This document shows, piece after piece, positions 36,144-44,223 of a stretch of 64,000 nt of DNA. Origin of the DNA: 20CM-2-55-15 sp964633285 (lineage in GTDB: Bacteria; Acidobacteriota; Terriglobia; 20CM-2-55-15); contig CAZWGA010000015.1 in NCBI GenBank assembly GCA_964633285.1, positions 34,616 through 98,615 of the forward strand. Reading direction: 5' to 3'. The stretch's first letter is position 1; every line of letters begins with the position of its first letter. Both the position numbers and the translations under genes were made by a program. A model generated the notes under the pieces. The model had not been told where the DNA came from, did no database searches, and was given only the letters and a program-made list of their open reading frames with translations.

Positions 36144-36924
36144 ATACCGATACAGAAGCCCCATGGGGCGGGCATTCGCGGTTGCGGCGCCGTGTATTTT
36201 CACAGTGGGCCGGATTGCGTGCGGCTTCTTCGCCATCATCTGGACGTTCGACAACGCATTCGACAATGCGGCAATGGCAATCGGGCTGGCTCTGATTTGC
36301 GACAGCCTCGATGGAAGAGTTGCCCGCTGGCTCGGTTCCGCGTCGAGTTTGGGAGTGCAGTTGGACTCGCTCGCGGATGTCGTGACCTTCGGCATGGCGC
36401 CGTCCGTACTCGGATTCTATTGGGGCGTTCAGCCCGTTCTGCACGGGATGGACGCGGGCTCCGCGCGGATTCTCGCCGGCACCGGATACAGCGCATGCTG
36501 CGCGTTTGTTTCTTGTGCCGCATTTCGACTGGCGCGATTCAACATCACCGCACAACACGCCGAAGGAAGTTCCCATCGATTCACAGGTCTGCCGGCTCCT
36601 GGCGCCGCAGCGGTCATTGCGGCGGTCATCCATTTTGCGAAACTCCCTTTAGGCGAGTGGCAGCAGAGCGTGGTTTGGCTTGCATCGCTGGCGGTCCTCG
36701 CATTCCTCATGGTCAGCCGGATCGGCTACTCGGCTTCAGGCTGGATCCCCGCTCCACTACGAAATGTTTCAGTCGCACTCCCTCTTGGAGTTCTTATAGG
36801 TTGGGCCGTATGGACTCATTCGGGACCGGCGTTTCTCACAATGGCGCTTGTCTTCTTGTTGTCAGGCCCGTTTGGCTATGCTGTTGACGTTTTGCGGCGC
36901 CAGGGCCACACCGCTGAGGATTGA
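36136..36924 (+). CDS. CDP-alcohol phosphatidyltransferase (phosphatidylserine synthase-like)
   Basis: 262 residues, about eight membrane helices. The complete catalytic motif is present: D56-x2-D59-G60-x2-A63-R64-x8-G73-x3-D77-x3-D81 (CDSLDGRVARWLGS then LGVQLDSLADVVTFG). The following TFGMAPS and the FRLARFNI segment favour the PssA (type II phosphatidylserine synthase) subgroup. Such enzymes transfer a phosphatidyl group from CDP-diacylglycerol to an alcohol. It starts within the P450 stop region, so it is coupled to it. Confidence 0.88.
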   Translation: MPEYRYRSPMGRAFAVAAPCIFTVGRIACGFFAIIWTFDNAFDNAAMAIGLALICDSLDGRVARWLGSASSLGVQLDSLADVVTFGMAPSVLGFYWGVQPVLHGMDAGSARILAGTGYSACCAFVSCAAFRLARFNITAQHAEGSSHRFTGLPAPGAAAVIAAVIHFAKLPLGEWQQSVVWLASLAVLAFLMVSRIGYSASGWIPAPLRNVSVALPLGVLIGWAVWTHSGPAFLTMALVFLLSGPFGYAVDVLRRQGHTAED

Positions 36925-37752
36925 TTGAAGACGGCGAGTGACAATCAGGCAGGAAGTCTGGTGCGGGCAATCATCGTCGTTTCGCTCGTCGCGGGAAGCC
37001 TGCTCTTCGTCTGGTGGGCCCCCGCTGTTGTCTTCGACATCGCCGTCGCGGCCGTCGTCGTGCTCGCGACGGGCGAGTTTTATGCACTGCTGGGCGTCGC
37101 GAACCGCAACCGCGTGCTCAGCACAGCAGGATTACTGGGGTCCGCACTTCTGACGCTGCAAATGGCTTTTTTGTCCGCCGCCACTCTCAGTGTCTCCTTC
37201 CCTTTCTTTCTGATGATGCTCTTTTCGATTCAAATCCTCAGAACCAGGAATCCGAACCGTGATGAATTGAACGATTTGCTTTTTGTGGCGTTCGGCTCTC
37301 TTTACGTGGCAGGCACGACGGGACAGATCATCTTCATCCGTGCTTCCGAACATGGCCGCGAACTGGCCGCGCTCGTAATCGTGACGGTTTTCACGCGCGA
37401 AACCAGCGCCCATTTTGCAGGTCTACTGTTTCCATCGAAGAGACTGTTGAATGCCAGTATCAACACCAAAAAAAGTTTTGCCGGGGCGGCGATCAGCACA
37501 GGAGCTGCAACTGTGACGGTTGTCGCGCTATCCCAGTATTTGAATTTCGGCTTCACCGTCGCCCGGGCGATAACGTTCGGCGTTTGTCTCGGAATTGCAT
37601 GTCAGCTCGGGGATCTGTCGGAGTCCTATCTCAAACGCGTCTTAGACCATCGGCATTCGGGAAGAATTCTGGGGCCGGAAGGCGGCTTGCTGGACTTTCT
37701 GGATGCCGCGTCATTCGCTATTGTCACGGCCCGCATTTTGCTGCTGGTGTAA
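36925..37752 (+). CDS. CdsA-like phosphatidate cytidylyltransferase with altered signature
   Basis: 275 residues from a TTG at 36925, directly after the previous stop; a downstream GTG is an alternative. About seven to eight membrane helices. The CdsA signature region is recognisable: ACQLGDLSESYLKRVLDHRH then SGRILGPEGGLLDFLDAASF. The usual KD-x-G pair reads RHSG and LDR reads LDF, and the middle SPKKT-EG motif reads NTKKSFAG. Canonical CdsA makes CDP-diacylglycerol; the changes raise doubt about metal binding or imply another substrate. The stop codon abuts the second hairpin element. Confidence 0.8.
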   Translation: MKTASDNQAGSLVRAIIVVSLVAGSLLFVWWAPAVVFDIAVAAVVVLATGEFYALLGVANRNRVLSTAGLLGSALLTLQMAFLSAATLSVSFPFFLMMLFSIQILRTRNPNRDELNDLLFVAFGSLYVAGTTGQIIFIRASEHGRELAALVIVTVFTRETSAHFAGLLFPSKRLLNASINTKKSFAGAAISTGAATVTVVALSQYLNFGFTVARAITFGVCLGIACQLGDLSESYLKRVLDHRHSGRILGPEGGLLDFLDAASFAIVTARILLLV

Positions 37753-37850
37753 TTTCAGGGACAGACACCGCATTTGAGAGTGGAGAACCCAATATTTGAG
37801 ATCTCAGATCCTGGGATCTCCACTCTCAAATGCGGTGTCTGTCCCTGAAA
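37753..37850. terminator. hairpin repeat element, copy 2, between convergent genes
   Basis: Perfect 34-nt inverted arms (37753-37786 and 37817-37850) around a 30-nt loop containing TGAGATCTCA. The inner 15-18 nt of the arms and 29 of the 30 loop bases match copy 1 at 16712-16778. It begins one base after the CdsA-like stop, and the convergent ferritin-like frame reads into it and stops in the loop. Confidence 0.8.
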
Positions 37851-38628
37851 CTCCGCTCAAAAGATTGAACCAGGCAAAACCCGGCAGTCGGGCGATCGTG
37901 GAATCGATGCGGCGCGCGGCACATTGTCCGGCAGAATCGCCGAAAATGAACCGGATCATCCAGGCGACTTCGGGATCGTGTTTGACGCCGCTGCCGACGG
38001 GTGTCCAGAACTTCTTCAGGAGCAGCGTCGCCAGCCATTGGGCTCCGCGCGAGTTCAGGCTTACCCCTGCTTTGTTGTAATAGAACGCGAAATGCCGTCG
38101 TTCATCTTTAATGATCCGCATCAGGAGGGATCGGAGAAGGGGGTTGCCGGTTTGAGAAGCAAGGACACTGTAGGCTTCAAGAGTCGTCAACTCCTGCACG
38201 GCGCCCCAGGTCAGATACGCCGCATCGAAATGCGGCAGCGCTCGGCCGATGATGGAAATTCCAATTTCCTCAAACCATTCGCGGAACGTCGCGTTGCGCT
38301 TCACCTCGACACAACGGTCGTTTCGCACGTCGACACCTGAAGCCTGCAGAAACTGACGAATGGCACGGCCGTGAAAATACTCCTCGTATGCCCAGCAGGA
38401 AAGGAAGCCCATAACCTCCGGATCGTCGATGACGGATGTGTGCAGCACCGAACGCAAATACACGATGGTGCTGGACTCGACATCCATCATGTATTCCAGG
38501 CACCGGATCTCATCCGGAGTCAATGCAGATTGTGAAGCGTTGGAAAAATCGAATTCCGAAAGATCCACTTTTCGGGAATTGTCGAGATACTTTTCCAGGC
38601 TGAAGGTCCCCACAGCGTATCCTCCCAT
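37804..38628 (-). CDS. ferritin-like diiron protein (acyl-ACP-desaturase-like fold)
   Basis: 274 residues. Ligand pattern of a diiron four-helix bundle: E51 (DVESSTIVYLRS), E83-x2-H86 (YEEYFHGRAI), E146 or E151 (VQELTTLEAY) and E176-x2-H179 (KDERRHFAFYYNKA). The layout is closest to stearoyl-ACP-desaturase/FA_desaturase_2 proteins. The last 15 or so residues (VSGTDTAFESGDPRI) come from the hairpin repeat, so the ancestral stop was probably displaced. It faces the P450-PssA-CdsA unit and likely belongs to the same lipid locus. Confidence 0.8.
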   Translation of the reverse strand: MGGYAVGTFSLEKYLDNSRKVDLSEFDFSNASQSALTPDEIRCLEYMMDVESSTIVYLRSVLHTSVIDDPEVMGFLSCWAYEEYFHGRAIRQFLQASGVDVRNDRCVEVKRNATFREWFEEIGISIIGRALPHFDAAYLTWGAVQELTTLEAYSVLASQTGNPLLRSLLMRIIKDERRHFAFYYNKAGVSLNSRGAQWLATLLLKKFWTPVGSGVKHDPEVAWMIRFIFGDSAGQCAARRIDSTIARLPGFAWFNLLSGVSGTDTAFESGDPRI

Positions 38629-38661
38629 CGGTATTACGAAGTAAGTGAGCTTTCAGATGGC

Positions 38662-38931
38662 TTAATATTCCGTGAATGCGTCGTCGGGATAGCAGTACAG
38701 CCATCGCTCGCCGGGTTCCGCCGAAGCGATCACGGCATGATGACTCGCGTGCGCGTGTTTGGTGGCGTGCTTGTTGGGTGAACTGTCGCAACAACGCGTT
38801 CCGCCGCACTCCTGACAGGTGCGCAAGTGCACCCATTGCCCTCCGATCTTCACGCAGTCCTCACATTCGCGCCGTTTTGGATGTTTGACGGCCGTAATCC
38901 CCCCAAGATGCGCACAAGTTTCCGCAGGCAT
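38662..38931 (-). CDS. UBP-type zinc finger protein
   Basis: 89 residues. The Cys/His pattern CAHLGGI, CEDCVKIGGQWVHLRTCQEC, GGTRCCDSSPNKHATKHAHA and SHHAV matches the ZnF-UBP (BUZ) fold. It ends with ERWLYCYPDDAFTEY, also typical. In eukaryotes the fold binds the ubiquitin tail; the role of the many stand-alone bacterial versions is unknown. It lies 33 nt upstream of the ferritin-like gene on the same strand and may be co-transcribed with it. Confidence 0.88.
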   Translation of the reverse strand: MPAETCAHLGGITAVKHPKRRECEDCVKIGGQWVHLRTCQECGGTRCCDSSPNKHATKHAHASHHAVIASAEPGERWLYCYPDDAFTEY

Positions 38932-38958
38932 AGGTTTCCTTTCGTCGAGAGAGTTTCT

Positions 38959-39738
38959 TCAGGGCACGATGATGCTGGTCCGGCGGACCGAACCATCCGC
39001 GCCGTCGTTGGTTTCTTCGACTCGATTGTTGTCCTGGCAAATGTATTCGAAAAGCTCGGCGCCGCGATTCCAGCGCAGATTGAAGCCGCCGGTCCATATT
39101 CGCGTGTATGCGCCCGGATCATCGACGGTCACTTCATACTTCAACGTGTTGGAATCCATTCGCGTGAACCGCTCGATAAGATGAAGCCTGGCGGTGTGAG
39201 GAAAACCTTCCGCTTCGATCCATGATCCTTCGTTGAATCCGGCCGTGTCGACAACCAGCGCGTTATTCTCCCAGTGACCGATCGAATGGCCCGTATACGT
39301 GCCCTCGAGATCCACCGGATGCGGGCGTCCATTCATGTAAACGATTCGAAAACTATAGGGGCCGCCGATATCGAAGATGAACACACGCTGAAGATCTTTC
39401 ATCTCGACAATCTCGAAACCATACGCGGTTCCCACCTGACGCGGTCCCGGAGAGGGCTTGCATCGCGAGTGCGGCGCATCGCGCTCGAAATTCGCCTGGC
39501 GATGTTCGTACAACGCGCGGGCCCACGGCTGAAACGGAACGTCTCGCAATTTAAGGTTTGTGGAAAGACCTCCGGGACCGGCCGCAATCACGCTTTCGCT
39601 GTTCGTGGCCAATTGAGCGCGGCCCTGCCGGATCCAGTGACCCTTGTCGCCGGGCGCGGGGCCGAGATTGGCGTTCTGGCCGATCAACGGAAATGAGAGA
39701 GCAATTGCCGCAATAGCTGCGATCCAGAATTTGTTCAT
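38959..39738 (-). CDS. secreted protein of the WEGxTLVVET-type paralog family (fifth member)
   Basis: 259 residues from the ATG at 39736-39738, where the signal peptide (MNKFWIAAIAAIALSFPLIG) begins. Landmarks shared with the paralogs: RVFIFDIGGPYSFRIVYMNG RPHP, the signature GHWENNALVVDTAGFNEGSW, RLHLIERFTRMDSNTLKYEV and VDDPGAYTRIW, and a tail with LFEYICQDNN. There is no DUF6152 gene beside this copy. It is divergent from the binding protein at 39771 with only 32 nt between. Confidence 0.75.
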   Translation of the reverse strand: MNKFWIAAIAAIALSFPLIGQNANLGPAPGDKGHWIRQGRAQLATNSESVIAAGPGGLSTNLKLRDVPFQPWARALYEHRQANFERDAPHSRCKPSPGPRQVGTAYGFEIVEMKDLQRVFIFDIGGPYSFRIVYMNGRPHPVDLEGTYTGHSIGHWENNALVVDTAGFNEGSWIEAEGFPHTARLHLIERFTRMDSNTLKYEVTVDDPGAYTRIWTGGFNLRWNRGAELFEYICQDNNRVEETNDGADGSVRRTSIIVP

Positions 39739-39770
39739 GGGTTCCGTTTCAACGGGAGTATACATCTAGC

Positions 39771-40862
39771 ATGAATTCCAGACGACAGGGCCTGACTCGC
39801 CGTGAATGGCTTGCCGCGGCCGCCGGTGTGAGCGGGATTGCCGCTGCTCCGCGGTTGAACGCGCAGGCGAGTAAAGTCCAGCTCAGCATGTGTCTTTCGG
39901 ATAACGATCGGACACGTCCGCTTCGCGAGGGACGAGTGAAGGCGGATGGCTTGGACCTGGTGATCAGTACCGCGCATCCCTCCGAAATGTTCTGGCGCGA
40001 GCTGCATTTCGGCGAGTTCGATATTTCCGAAATGTCATGTTCCTCATTGCTGATGTCCATCGCGCATGGCGACAAGCGCTTTGTTGCCATTCCGGTTTTT
40101 ACGTCGCGCAGCTTTTTCCACACCGGCATTCTCGTTCGCACGGATCGCGAAATTGAAAAACCGGAAGACTTGAAAGGCAGGAAAGTCGCAGTCCCCGAAT
40201 ATCAGCAGACGGCGGCGCTGTGGTGCCGGGGGGCGCTTCAACATGAATTCGGCGTTTCCGCGTTCGACATCGATTGGTACATGGAACGCACGGAAGAATT
40301 GAGTCACGCGAGCGCGACCGGTTTCGAACCGCCAAAGAATCTTCGGTTCCAGCACATTCCGGAAAACGAAAACATCGGCTCCATGCTGTTGTCCGGCAAA
40401 ATCGACGCCTCGCTTCTTTATCTGAATGAAGTGAATCTGGTTGACCGCAGCCGCGTGGATCTCCGAAATCGCACTGAAGTTCGAACCTTGTTCAAGAATC
40501 CGGAAGCTGAAGGCATTCGTTATTACCGGAAGACCGGGTTTTATCCGATCAATCACTGCGTCGTGTTCAAACGCGAAGTTGCCGAGAAGTATCCGTGGGC
40601 GGTGCTCAACATTTTCAAAGCATTTGAGGAAGCCAAGAATCAGGTGCGCGATCAGGGCCGCGCCTCCACTTCGGTTTATTTTGATCTGGGCCTCGTGCCC
40701 GCAGACCAGAGAAAAGCCCTCGATGCCGATCCGTTTGCCTACGGCGTGAAGGCCAATCGCAAAGTTCTCGAAGCGATTACGCAGTTTTCGTTCGAGCAGG
40801 GCCTGACGCCGCGGGTGCTGAAACTGGAGGACGTGTTCCACCCCGCCACCCTGGATTTATAG
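39771..40862 (+). CDS. Tat-exported periplasmic-binding-fold protein (4,5-dihydroxyphthalate decarboxylase-like)
   Basis: 363 residues. A twin-arginine signal (LTRREWLAAAAGVSGIAAAP) opens the protein. The rest has a type-2 periplasmic binding fold: VQLSMCLSDNDRTRPLREG, FGEFDISEMSCSSLLMSIAH, DLKGRKVAVPEYQQTAALWC and FYPINHCVVFKREVAEKYPW. It resembles proteins annotated as 4,5-dihydroxyphthalate decarboxylase, which share the NMT1/SsuA fold. Whether it is an enzyme or a solute receptor cannot be told. No transporter genes adjoin. Confidence 0.8.
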   Translation: MNSRRQGLTRREWLAAAAGVSGIAAAPRLNAQASKVQLSMCLSDNDRTRPLREGRVKADGLDLVISTAHPSEMFWRELHFGEFDISEMSCSSLLMSIAHGDKRFVAIPVFTSRSFFHTGILVRTDREIEKPEDLKGRKVAVPEYQQTAALWCRGALQHEFGVSAFDIDWYMERTEELSHASATGFEPPKNLRFQHIPENENIGSMLLSGKIDASLLYLNEVNLVDRSRVDLRNRTEVRTLFKNPEAEGIRYYRKTGFYPINHCVVFKREVAEKYPWAVLNIFKAFEEAKNQVRDQGRASTSVYFDLGLVPADQRKALDADPFAYGVKANRKVLEAITQFSFEQGLTPRVLKLEDVFHPATLDL

Positions 40863-40868
40863 ATGTTC

Positions 40869-41786
40869 CTAAACGAACTTCCGCAATTTCTCCATCAATG
40901 ACAACCAGCCGTCGATGGAATTCGCGTTTGGCGCGAATCCTACTTCGAAATGCACCTCGTGAGCGCCGATGCCACTGCAGGCGGCGGTGTCTTCTTTGAT
41001 CTGATCCAGCGTTCCCGTAAAGATGTGCCGGTCGGTTCCCAGCGGTTTTTCCGTGATGTGGAGGTTCGCCCGCACAACCATTTCGATGGAAGAGGCATCA
41101 CGCCCCGCGGCTGCCGCCATTTGTTTGATGGCCGCGAACATCTGCGCCATTCCTTCAACGGGAATCCCCGTGGGATTCCAGCCATCGGCCAGTTTTGCGA
41201 TACGCGCGAGCGCAGCCGGAGCGAAGGCTGCCAGGTAAATGCGCGGATGCGGTTTCTGGACGGGTTTCAGATCGATGTGGCACTTGGGCAAATTGAAAAA
41301 CTTGCCGTGAAACTCGATCGGGTTTTCCGTCCAGATGGCCTTGAGCACCTGAAGGAATTCATCGGCTCGCGCGCCGCGCGTTTTCATGTCGGCGCCGGTG
41401 GCATCCATCTCATCTTTCGACCAGCCGAGTCCGAGACCTGCGCGAAGCCGCCCATTCGAAAGATAGTCAATGGTGGCAAGCCGGCGTCCCAGCGTCAGCG
41501 GGTTGTAATAAGGAAGGTCGAGAACGCTGGTGCCGAGGAAGATCTTCTTCGTTCGGGCCGCAACGAACGTCAACGTATCGAGAGGATCGAGCATCCTCCG
41601 GAACATCTCGGGCCACGCACCGTTCGGCGTCCCGGGATACGGATTCTGGGGATTCACCGCATAGAGCAGGCGCTCGAACGTCCACAGAGTGTGATAGTCG
41701 AGTTCTTCGGCGCGGGCCGCAATCCGGATAATGGCATCCGCGGTTGCCATCGCCCCGCCATTCGGTATCGAAAAACCAATTCTCAT
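40869..41786 (-). CDS. LLM-class (luciferase-like) F420-type oxidoreductase
   Basis: 305 residues from the ATG at 41784-41786 (a TTG three codons upstream lies too close to the GGAGG site). TIM-barrel luciferase-family landmarks: MRIGFSIPNGG, RAEELDYHTLWTFERLL, VAARTKKIFLGTSVLDLPYY, LGRRLATIDYLSNGRLRAGL followed by GLGWSKDEMDATG, and HPRIYLAAFAPAALARIAKL. Members use FMN or F420. The substrate is unknown; it ends 7 nt from the convergent binding-protein gene, so the two may have been acquired as a pair. Confidence 0.88.
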   Translation of the reverse strand: MRIGFSIPNGGAMATADAIIRIAARAEELDYHTLWTFERLLYAVNPQNPYPGTPNGAWPEMFRRMLDPLDTLTFVAARTKKIFLGTSVLDLPYYNPLTLGRRLATIDYLSNGRLRAGLGLGWSKDEMDATGADMKTRGARADEFLQVLKAIWTENPIEFHGKFFNLPKCHIDLKPVQKPHPRIYLAAFAPAALARIAKLADGWNPTGIPVEGMAQMFAAIKQMAAAAGRDASSIEMVVRANLHITEKPLGTDRHIFTGTLDQIKEDTAACSGIGAHEVHFEVGFAPNANSIDGWLSLMEKLRKFV

Positions 41787-41808
41787 AAGATGCAAGACCT
41801 CCTGAAAT

Positions 41809-42927
41809 TCAAATCAGTAGCGATTCCAACCGGTGCGCATGAACAATGCCGTGCAGTGAAGACCATGCGAATACCGTAAAGCGGCCATCCTGAGACGCAA
41901 CCAGCGCAATAGCATTCCGCTGATCGTGCGCAAATTGAGCTGCGGACAAATGCCGCGTCCCGCCCAACACCGCTGGATCGACAAGAACATCGCGGACGCC
42001 TTCGATCGGTTCCGTCAACAAAACCCGATCGACACGCTGCCCGCTGTCGCGAGTCATGATCTTTGCGCCAAAAGCGAGCGGTTCAAAGTGATCCGAGATG
42101 ACGGTGGCGCCATCGACAGCCGTCAGCCCGGCTATCGCTTCAACCGCGGATTGCAGCGTGATGTGTGAAGCTTCCGGACTGCCCTCCGATTGCTGAAGGA
42201 ACGTCGCGATATCCGGATGCGGCGGGATCACGGGATACTTCATCGGCTGAATGATCGAACTCAACCACTCATTCGTATTCCCCGGCACCACGAGAAGGGA
42301 TCCCCCGCGGCCGTGAGCGCGCATGGCTATCGCAATCCGGACCAGGATGCTGTCGGAATCATTTCTGCCGGCTGAAGAATAAAAAGCAAGCAGGGAGCCC
42401 AGAGCCGGCGGAGCTTCGGACATCATCGAGGATTGCGGTGTGATGAACTTCACATCCGCTCCTTCAAGCACGGCGATGTTCGCGAATTTGATCGAAGGTT
42501 CGTCGCGTCGATATTTCACGACAAGCAATCCGGGCCCGACGACCTCGAGAACGAAGCACCACATCGGAACCGTTAATGTGACGCCCCACACATAAAGCTC
42601 GTTGTCGTAGGACCACACACCCAGGTGAATTCCGTGACTCTCAACGGCAGGAGCAATCCGTGCCAGAAGATCGGCTTCAAGCCGAACGCGCGGATTGAAT
42701 TGCAGCGGACGGATACTGCCTTCCGGCGGAAGCCATGCTATGGAGATTTTCGGAACGTGTCCTTCTTCGCGGCGAAGGCTTGCCCAAAACGCACTCGTAA
42801 TCATTTCCTCGATCGACGCCGCATCCGGTTTGGGCGCACCCGAATTCTGCAATGCCGCGCTCGCGGCAATTCGCGCTTCCAGGCGCTGGGCCACAATCCT
42901 CGCGGCCGGGTAAGAAGGTCCTGTCAT
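41809..42927 (-). CDS. diadenylate-cyclase (DAC)-domain-like protein with N-terminal sensor region
   Basis: 372 residues from the ATG at 42925-42927; the longer frame would overlap the divergent gene at 43011. The C-terminal domain has the two DAC signatures: D272-G-A (VDGATVISD) and GTRHLSAAQFA at 323-333, with GGSLLVVPGN before them, as in DisA-type c-di-AMP synthases. The N-terminal 190 residues (LEVVGPGLLVVKYRRDEPSI) resemble the predicted sensor modules fused to stand-alone bacterial DAC domains (DACNV type). GTRHL instead of GTRHR is a slight departure. No membrane helix. Confidence 0.75.
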   Translation of the reverse strand: MTGPSYPAARIVAQRLEARIAASAALQNSGAPKPDAASIEEMITSAFWASLRREEGHVPKISIAWLPPEGSIRPLQFNPRVRLEADLLARIAPAVESHGIHLGVWSYDNELYVWGVTLTVPMWCFVLEVVGPGLLVVKYRRDEPSIKFANIAVLEGADVKFITPQSSMMSEAPPALGSLLAFYSSAGRNDSDSILVRIAIAMRAHGRGGSLLVVPGNTNEWLSSIIQPMKYPVIPPHPDIATFLQQSEGSPEASHITLQSAVEAIAGLTAVDGATVISDHFEPLAFGAKIMTRDSGQRVDRVLLTEPIEGVRDVLVDPAVLGGTRHLSAAQFAHDQRNAIALVASQDGRFTVFAWSSLHGIVHAHRLESLLI

Positions 42928-43010
42928 TCCTACAAGCGTATAAACAATTCTGCTTTGGTCAAGGCCATTGATTCGGTATGGTAGTCGGAACCCATCACAG
43001 AGGAGGACAA

Positions 43011-43400
43011 ATGCGAGACAAAGCAGTGTGGCTGCGTGCCGTGGTCGTTGCGGCCTGTTTGTTTGGTTCGATGGTTTGGGCGGCACAATCCGCCAAAGTC
43101 GATGTCACCGGGACGTGGACGTTCACTGTGATGTCGGCCGCAGGCACGAGCAATCCGATGGTCACATTAAAACAGGACGGCGAGAAGCTGACGGGAAAAT
43201 ATTCATCGCAATTAATGGGCGAGGCCCCGCTGACAGGAACCGTGAAGGGGCAAGCCATCGACTTCGTTGTGTCGGCTGATGTTCAGGGAACAGCTTTTCA
43301 GTTGACGTACAGCGGAACCGTCGACAGCAAGGACTCGATGAAGGGAAAACTTTCGGCCGGTGAATTCGGAGACGGAACGTTCACCGCAAAACGCAATTAG
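43011..43400 (+). CDS. small secreted beta-rich hypothetical protein
   Basis: 129 residues from the ATG at 43011, which is preceded by GAGGAGG. Signal peptide about 1-25 (ending VWAAQS), then a lipocalin-like or META-like beta pattern: VTGTWTFTVMSAAG, MVTLKQDGEKLTGKYSSQLM, PLTGTVKGQAIDFVV and FQLTYSGTVDSKDSMKGKLS. This repeated strand pattern is common in acidobacterial exported proteins of unknown role. It opens the plus-strand group with the two SGNH hydrolases. Confidence 0.7.
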   Translation: MRDKAVWLRAVVVAACLFGSMVWAAQSAKVDVTGTWTFTVMSAAGTSNPMVTLKQDGEKLTGKYSSQLMGEAPLTGTVKGQAIDFVVSADVQGTAFQLTYSGTVDSKDSMKGKLSAGEFGDGTFTAKRN

Positions 43401-43429
43401 TTCCAGACATTCCCGGCAGGGGAGGACTC

Positions 43430-44215
43430 ATGCACAGGAAAACTTTCGTTCTTTTGGCGATTCTGCTGTTACCCACATTATTGATCGCACAAAATCCCGC
43501 TCCGGCCGCGGGCGGGCAGGAACCGGGCGGTCCGCCGCGTGGAGGCCGCGGCGGCCGTGGCGGTCCGGCACTTCCGGCAAATCAACCGGCTCCGCGCGAT
43601 GACAATCGGCACAAGGGATTTCTCGAGATTGCGCAACGCGGAAATATCGAACTCCTTTTTGTCGGCGACTCCATCACCGACTTTTTTTCGAATCCTCGCG
43701 GACAGAATCCCGCCACGGGTCTCGAAGTCTTTAACGCGAGCTTCGGCCAGTTCAAACCGGCGAATTTCGGAATCGCCGGCGATACGACTCAAGGTGTTTT
43801 GTGGAGAATGCAGAACGGAGAGCTCGAAGGATTCAAGGCAAAGCTGATCGTGCTCATGCTGGGAACCAATAACATCAATCGAAATCCCGTGGATGAAATC
43901 GTCGATGGCGACCGGCTCATCATTGAGGAATTCAAAAAGCGCCAGCCACAGGCCAGGGTTCTGCTGCTCGGAATCTTCCCGCGAAATATGGACCCTGCCA
44001 ATCCGTTGCGCGCCACGATCAAGGAAATCAATTCAAAGCTCGCGAAACTGGCAGACGGCAGCAAGGTTTCGTATCTGGATATCGGCGAGAAATTCCTCAC
44101 CGCCGATGGCACACTGACCACGGAAATCATGGCGGACGGCCTGCATCCCACTGCGAAGGGTTATCAGATCTGGGCGGATGCCATCAGCGACAAAGTCAAA
44201 ACTCTGATGAAGTAG
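43430..44215 (+). CDS. secreted SGNH/GDSL hydrolase (first of a tandem pair)
   Basis: 261 residues. Signal peptide 1-20, then a Gly/Arg-rich linker (PPRGGRGGRGGP). Catalytic blocks: block I FVGDSITDFF (nucleophile Ser), block II FGIAGDTTQG (Gly), block III MLGTNNINRN (Asn) and block V MADGLHPTAKGY (Asp-His). This resembles the platelet-activating-factor acetylhydrolase/rhamnogalacturonan esterase group. It probably removes acetyl groups from a glycan or lipid outside the cell. A paralog follows 8 nt downstream. Confidence 0.88.
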   Translation: MHRKTFVLLAILLLPTLLIAQNPAPAAGGQEPGGPPRGGRGGRGGPALPANQPAPRDDNRHKGFLEIAQRGNIELLFVGDSITDFFSNPRGQNPATGLEVFNASFGQFKPANFGIAGDTTQGVLWRMQNGELEGFKAKLIVLMLGTNNINRNPVDEIVDGDRLIIEEFKKRQPQARVLLLGIFPRNMDPANPLRATIKEINSKLAKLADGSKVSYLDIGEKFLTADGTLTTEIMADGLHPTAKGYQIWADAISDKVKTLMK

Positions 44216-44223
44216 ATGAAGTA

